A stretch of 64,000 nt of DNA from Lineus longissimus (Eukaryota; Nemertea; Pilidiophora; Heteronemertea; Lineidae), in assembly GCF_910592395.1 (NCBI RefSeq), contig NC_088322.1, positions 6,197,431 through 6,261,430 of the forward strand, written 5' to 3'. Positions 60,401 to 64,000 of this stretch are shown here, one piece after another. The position numbers and the translations under genes were made by a program. The notes beneath the pieces are model-generated. The model was given only the letters and a program-made list of their open reading frames with translations, made no database searches and was not told the origin of the DNA. Position 1 is the first letter of the stretch; every line of letters begins with the position of its first letter.

Positions 60401-63400
60401 TCCGTGCTTTGAACTTTAAACACTGTGGAGAATGCTGCAAACATCGGTCGATGCAGTATAAAGCCTGAAAATATAAAACAACATACAACTGCTGTGCACT
60501 GACAGGCCTTTCAATTACGTGGAGACCTCTACACCCTGTATTTTTTTAGCCTATTTTGGGGACATGTTCTTTCGTTTTTCAGCTTAATTTGGGGACATTT
60601 CATCGCGCCAATTTGCCTGAACAGCGACGTCATAAATCAAAGTTAGTGACTGTTATCACCACATTGACATACACATGAAAAATCATAATTTGTAGGGTAA
60701 AACTATAAAATTAGGCCATTTGGATGAGATTTGGTTATGTTAGGGGTCAAAAAAGCTTCAGGGGATCATATTATTAAAAAAAAAAAGAAAAAAAAAGACC
60801 TAATTTGGGGACATCCTGTATGGCCTACACTGTTATACGGTGTAGGAATCATGTAATTGAGAGGCCTGACTGACTGCAAAGAGATAGGAGGCCTGGCAAA
60901 GGTACATTCTATTAAGACTAGATTGAAGAATCATCACCAATGTTTGGGAAAAGCCCCAATGTTTATGCATGCCGAGGCTGAGGACAATTATGTACCTGAC
61001 ATCTCCCGCAGGTCAGAAATGCACAAGACTTTATCCTCACATCTTTATGCATTTCTTAAGAAAACAAACAATATGTCAACAGCATGTTCAAAACCAACAA
61101 GTCGTCTAAAAAATATTTTCAACCGGCTGCTAGCTACTTCTCATCCCTTACCCGTCTGAAGTCTCCCTTTGCGAAATCTCTGGCAGCTGACTCCTCATAC
61201 TCCCTCACAGCTTTAGCCAACTGGACTTCTTCCCTCGCTGTGGCATTACTTGGATCAAGCTCTAACACCCGGATGTACGTTCTTTCTGAAGACAATGCAT
61301 CGCCTAAAGCCAGTAAACATTTGGCTTGTCGTATATGGCCCTGAAGCAAATTAGGGTGGACAGTTATAACATGTAGAAAACAAGCTGAGAAACTGTTGTT
61401 GTCATGGTACAACAGGACTGGTCAGACTGGTTCTGCGGTCAAGACTAATAGATGTACATGTAGTGAAAAATCGAGTCATCTTTATGGCCAATTCCAGGCT
61501 AGAATATCTCCTGTGACGGTAACCATCCTCAGCAACAAAGTAGACCAGGAGGAAAGAAAATTTTAGGAAATTTTCTACACTGCCTGCATGCCTGTGGGTC
61601 GCGTTACGGAACAACTTCGAACATACAAGTACAAGTCTCTAAAAACATTGATGCCTCTAAAAGCACAGCTACTAGATCTTTAAGAAAGGGAGCACTCTCA
61701 GCAAGGACTCGGGGGGGAAACTCAACAACGTGGAATTTTGACAAGTGTTTTGTATGGAATTGCGTACATAGGAGATTCTTTATCATGATAATTTTCGAAT
61801 GCAAATGAAAATGATTCTGCATGTGGCCGTATCCTAAATAGTCAATGAACGAGTACAGTGGAACCTCCCTTAGCGGACACTTCTCTATTAAGGACAACCT
61901 CTCTATTAGGGACACTTGTTTTGGTCCCAAATTGGTTGTTCCCATTCAATTTGACCTCTCTAATCAGGACACCTCTGTATGAAGGACAGCACTCGTCAGT
62001 CTCATGGGTGTCCTTAAAAGAGAGGTTCTACTGTACTTTGCTTTGGTTTACCTTCACAAATCCATCATCTATTAAGACTGACTGCATGGCATCATCCAGT
62101 GCCTCCCGATAACGCCCCAGCATCATGAGTGTGGCAGATCTGTTGCCGTAGTATGCAGCACACGTCGGACATAACGCTTGAAAAGAAGGCAACAGTTTAT
62201 AACCCTACATGTAATGAGGAACCTGCACAACAACATCAGTGTTTCCACCAGAGTATATAATAGGTAAAGATATGTGCCCAAAATAAATCCTAGGGTAAAG
62301 ATACGCAACCACAAAAAATCAGTTTGAAAAAAAAATTTGTGAATTCATTGTTGAATTATACTTGTTACAAGACTACAGAATGAAGGCAGCTGCGATTAAA
62401 GAGTCGGAGTCAAGTCGGTGGGTCACATAAAGCCATCCAGATATTAAAGACCCGACTCAAAGCCAGTCACAACCCCATGGTCTCTGGTGTAAGGTGACAG
62501 GCTTCCCTGGTCACTATTACAAAATAGTTTTTTCGGTGGAAACCGTGTACATGTAATGGATGGATTCACACTGGCTTGCCAATGTGGCACACATTGGACA
62601 TAACAATTGAAAAGAAGGTCAAAGTATGGCCGTAAATGATAGATTCATACTGGCTTGCCAGTCATCACTCAAGTCAAAGCAGCAACTAGACTGGCTAGTT
62701 TTACCGTTTAGAATTCTAGGAAATTTCACCATCTCCACTGGCAAAGATACTGCATGGCACCATGTGCCAGAGGTGTGCTTGGAGATTGAAAACGTAAAAT
62801 TGCCATTTAAAAGGACAGTCCATAATGAAAAGGCCATTGTGCTCACTGTAGAGATATTTGGTAGACAATTCATGCTCGTTAAGAAACATGCTATAGTATA
62901 GCCCAATTGAAATGTTGTGCCATTTAACCTGTGAACTTGAAAAGTAGGTCAAGTCAAAAACCAACGAGAGACATATAATACTGAATGGTGATGAGATGTA
63001 CCCATTATATCAGATGGGTGGCAATTGAGCAAGTTGTAAAGTTGTTAAGGGTTGGTGCAAAATGTAGAAGCATTTCAAAAGCATTTAAAACCTAATAATG
63101 CGATATTTAATTTGAGATGTTTTAGAATAGAAATTGATACACTGTCGGTATTGCATGTATTGATTGTCTCACCCAAACCGCTCAGGTGTAGCTGAAATAT
63201 TTGTTTAGGTCTACATTTTAGCTCCACCCTCGCGGTTTGGGTGAGACAACCTCCAGTTCGGTATCAATTCTTTAACCCATGATCACGTGATGTCAAGTCC
63301 AACACGCTACAACAGAGCTATCGGGCATATCACACAGGGCAAGAACTTTTATCCTTATTCTGCTGGTAATATCCCAACAATAGAACCATGTGTTGTCAAA

Positions 63401-64000
63401 TTTCCACAATCCAAATAGGGTGCAGTACCAGAAGCAGGAAGTACCAGTAAATTATGCCCTTTTGTATTAGCCTAATTAACAGTCAACCTTACCAGAGTTC
63501 TCCACAGGGTTTTCTCAAGGTAGGGTGGTACCCTCAATATTTATGAAGGTTTGCCAGTGTGTAACACAAGGTAGGGTGGCCAGCAATTAAAGGTAGGGGG
63601 GTCCTACAGAAACACTTTACCAATTCTATAGCAAAGGTAGGGTGGCTCTTCCAAGGTAGGGTGGTAAGCTGCCAAGGTAGTGTGGGCCACCCTGACAAAT
63701 GGCCTCGTGGAGAACACTGCCTTACTTGTGCACATTCCTTAATGCATGAATGAGCTTATTCTTTCTGTTCAACTTCAAAGCTAATTACCAAAATTAACTT
63801 TCTTCAGCAAAACTACAGGGTGTCTCAAGAGCTCAAAAGTCCTGTTGACGGATTGCTTATGGCGTTCTCTTGGTAACAGCCATACCAAAGGTTTTGAGAA
63901 GAAAAAAATACTTACTTATCGCATCTGAATATAACTTTAAAGCATCTTTGTAGTTTTTGTTCAAATAGGCATCATTTCCCAATGCCTTTTTCTCTTCAGC
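51475..64000 (-). CDS. DNAJC7: DNAJC7 / TPR2 co-chaperone, N-terminus beyond window edge
   Basis: Exons in transcript order: 63916-64000 (cut by the edge), 62052-62176, 61152-61340, 60346-60464, 58644-58797, 57820-57984, 57133-57224, 56569-56642, 54520-54666, 53209-53361, 51475-51629. All phases agree. The 485 visible residues compare with 494 in human DNAJC7, so only about 25-30 are missing. The product is a chain of TPR helices ([31 protein letters not shown]-like [45 protein letters not shown]), then a C-terminal J domain ([23 protein letters not shown] loop, [20 protein letters not shown]). A Gly/Phe/His-rich tail ends at Gln-stop. The protein uses its TPRs to bind HSP70 and HSP90 C-termini and its J domain to stimulate HSP70 ATPase, in the cytosol. 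The HPD Asp codon is split by the intron between 53361 and 54520. Confidence 0.95.
51855..52490. mobile_element. CTCACCGTATA-family element, two modules, ends lost
   Basis: GACCTTGAAAAGTACGTCAA at 52009 and GACCTTGAAAAGTAGGTCAA at 52313 mark the two modules. It lies in the last DNAJC7 intron. Confidence 0.72.
52868..52937 (+). mobile_element. tRNA-like sequence, SINE head or tRNA pseudogene
   Basis: It contains ACTCGTAGAGCAGCGGACCAG (A-box like) and GTGGTTTGAATCCCAGTC (B-box). The acceptor ends do not pair well. It lies in the last DNAJC7 intron. Confidence 0.3.
53388..53722. mobile_element. TTAA-ended element, copy 3, reverse orientation
   Basis: Runs from GGTTAAAGTGATACTATG to CACGAGTTACCCTTTAA. 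The 60-codon frame is at 53479-53661 (plus). It lies 27 bp from DNAJC7 exon 53209-53361, on its acceptor side. Confidence 0.78.
55262..55414. mobile_element. Variable-arm palindrome, copy 1
   Basis: Flank TTTTAGAATAGAAATTGA, arm GGACCTTGGTTGAGTTA, loop ATTTTAGCTCCACCCTCG, arm TAACTCAACCAAGGTCC, then CGGGTTCAATTCCTTAA. Confidence 0.85.
55728..56475. repeat. 47-bp minisatellite, about 16 copies
   Basis: The unit begins GGCTGCCCAGCTTTAA and includes ACTGAGCATGGTTTGAGTGG. The first four units at the low end are identical; the others have drifted (TTAAGAGACAACACTG type). It lies in a DNAJC7 intron, ending 93 nt from the donor at 56568. Confidence 0.95.
58430..58618. mobile_element. CCTCTCTATTAAGGACA-family MITE, full copy
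   Basis: Runs from CTACAGTGGAACCTCCCTTA to GAGAGGTTCTACTGTA; 26 bp from DNAJC7 exon 58644-58797, on its donor side. Confidence 0.88.
58829..59125. mobile_element. GAGGAACCTGC-ended MITE, copy 3, reverse orientation
   Basis: AATGAGGAACCTGCAGAAC to TGCAGGTTCCTCATTAC, in a DNAJC7 intron. A lone end of the family occurs at 62214-62232. Confidence 0.9.
60503..60870. mobile_element. MITE with AGGCCTTTCAATTAC ends
   Basis: CAGGCCTTTCAATTACGTGG pairs with CATGTAATTGAGAGGCCTG. TTTGGGGACAT recurs three times inside. Confidence 0.8.
61855..62036. mobile_element. CCTCTCTATTAAGGACA-family MITE, full copy
   Basis: Runs from TACAGTGGAACCTCCC to GAGAGGTTCTACTGTA; 16 bp from DNAJC7 exon 62052-62176, again on its donor side. 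Confidence 0.88.
62240..62550. mobile_element. MITE with GTTTCCACC ends
   Basis: CAGTGTTTCCACCAG pairs with CGGTGGAAACCGTG; about 305 bp in a DNAJC7 intron. Confidence 0.55.
62826..62967. mobile_element. CTCACCGTATA-family element, left end fragment
   Basis: GAAAAGGCCATTGTGCTCAC followed by TTGGTAGACAATTCATGCTC and the CCTTGAAAAGTAGGTCAAG-like block. Confidence 0.7.
63110..63278. mobile_element. Variable-arm palindrome, copy 2
   Basis: Same flank TTTTAGAATAGAAATTGA and loop ATTTTAGCTCCACCCTCG as copy 1, but arms TTGTCTCACCCAAACCGC and GCGGTTTGGGTGAGACAA, and end GTATCAATTCTTTAA. Confidence 0.85.
63490..63724. mobile_element. AAGGTAGGGTGGC repeat with inverted GTTCTCC ends
   Basis: AGAGTTCTCCACAGGG and TGGAGAACACTGCC are the ends. 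The interior repeats AAGGTAGGGTGG about six times. Confidence 0.72.

Overview
The window is animal nuclear DNA, most likely from a marine invertebrate. Genes are split by GT-AG introns, carry AATAAA signals, and sit in a dense background of small inverted-repeat elements, minisatellites, tRNA-derived SINEs and LINE 3' ends. The species cannot be fixed from the sequence. A zeta-type tubulin plus this repeat load suggests an invertebrate deuterostome or lophotrochozoan.

Layout. (1) About 1.7-19.7 kb, minus strand: a large ankyrin-repeat gene. I traced 17 exons with consistent splice phases, giving about 1205 codons. It is open at its 3' end (left window edge) and perhaps at its 5' end. (2) About 19.7-26.1 kb: spacer between two divergent genes, with LINE, SINE and MITE debris. 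(3) 26.09-34.45 kb, plus strand: a complete tubulin gene of 10 coding exons and 414 residues, best read as zeta-tubulin. (4) 34.5-51.4 kb: intergenic. It holds two uncharacterised, compact, AT-rich open reading frames of possibly virus-like origin (36.4-38.6 kb), separated by a fold-back transposon with a 10-bp target duplication and followed by a 360-bp direct repeat. Two LINE tails and a SINE lie in the rest. (5) 51.5-64.0 kb, minus strand: DNAJC7 (TPR2). Eleven exons are present, and only the extreme N-terminus lies beyond the right edge.

The three cellular genes have no obvious joint pathway. Zeta-tubulin belongs to the basal-body tubulins, DNAJC7 is an HSP70/HSP90 co-chaperone, and the ankyrin protein is unassigned. 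No operon-like organisation is expected.

The most unusual signals are: two related palindromes in or near DNAJC7 that share flanks and loop but have different, fully self-complementary arms; the fold-back element between the two orphan reading frames; filled and empty versions of one repeat that reveal a 190-bp insertion element; a TTAA-ended element whose three copies all keep a 60-codon frame; and an intronic minisatellite within about 150 nt of a 5' splice site in each of the three genes. All exon calls were made by eye from splice sites, phase and protein resemblance.
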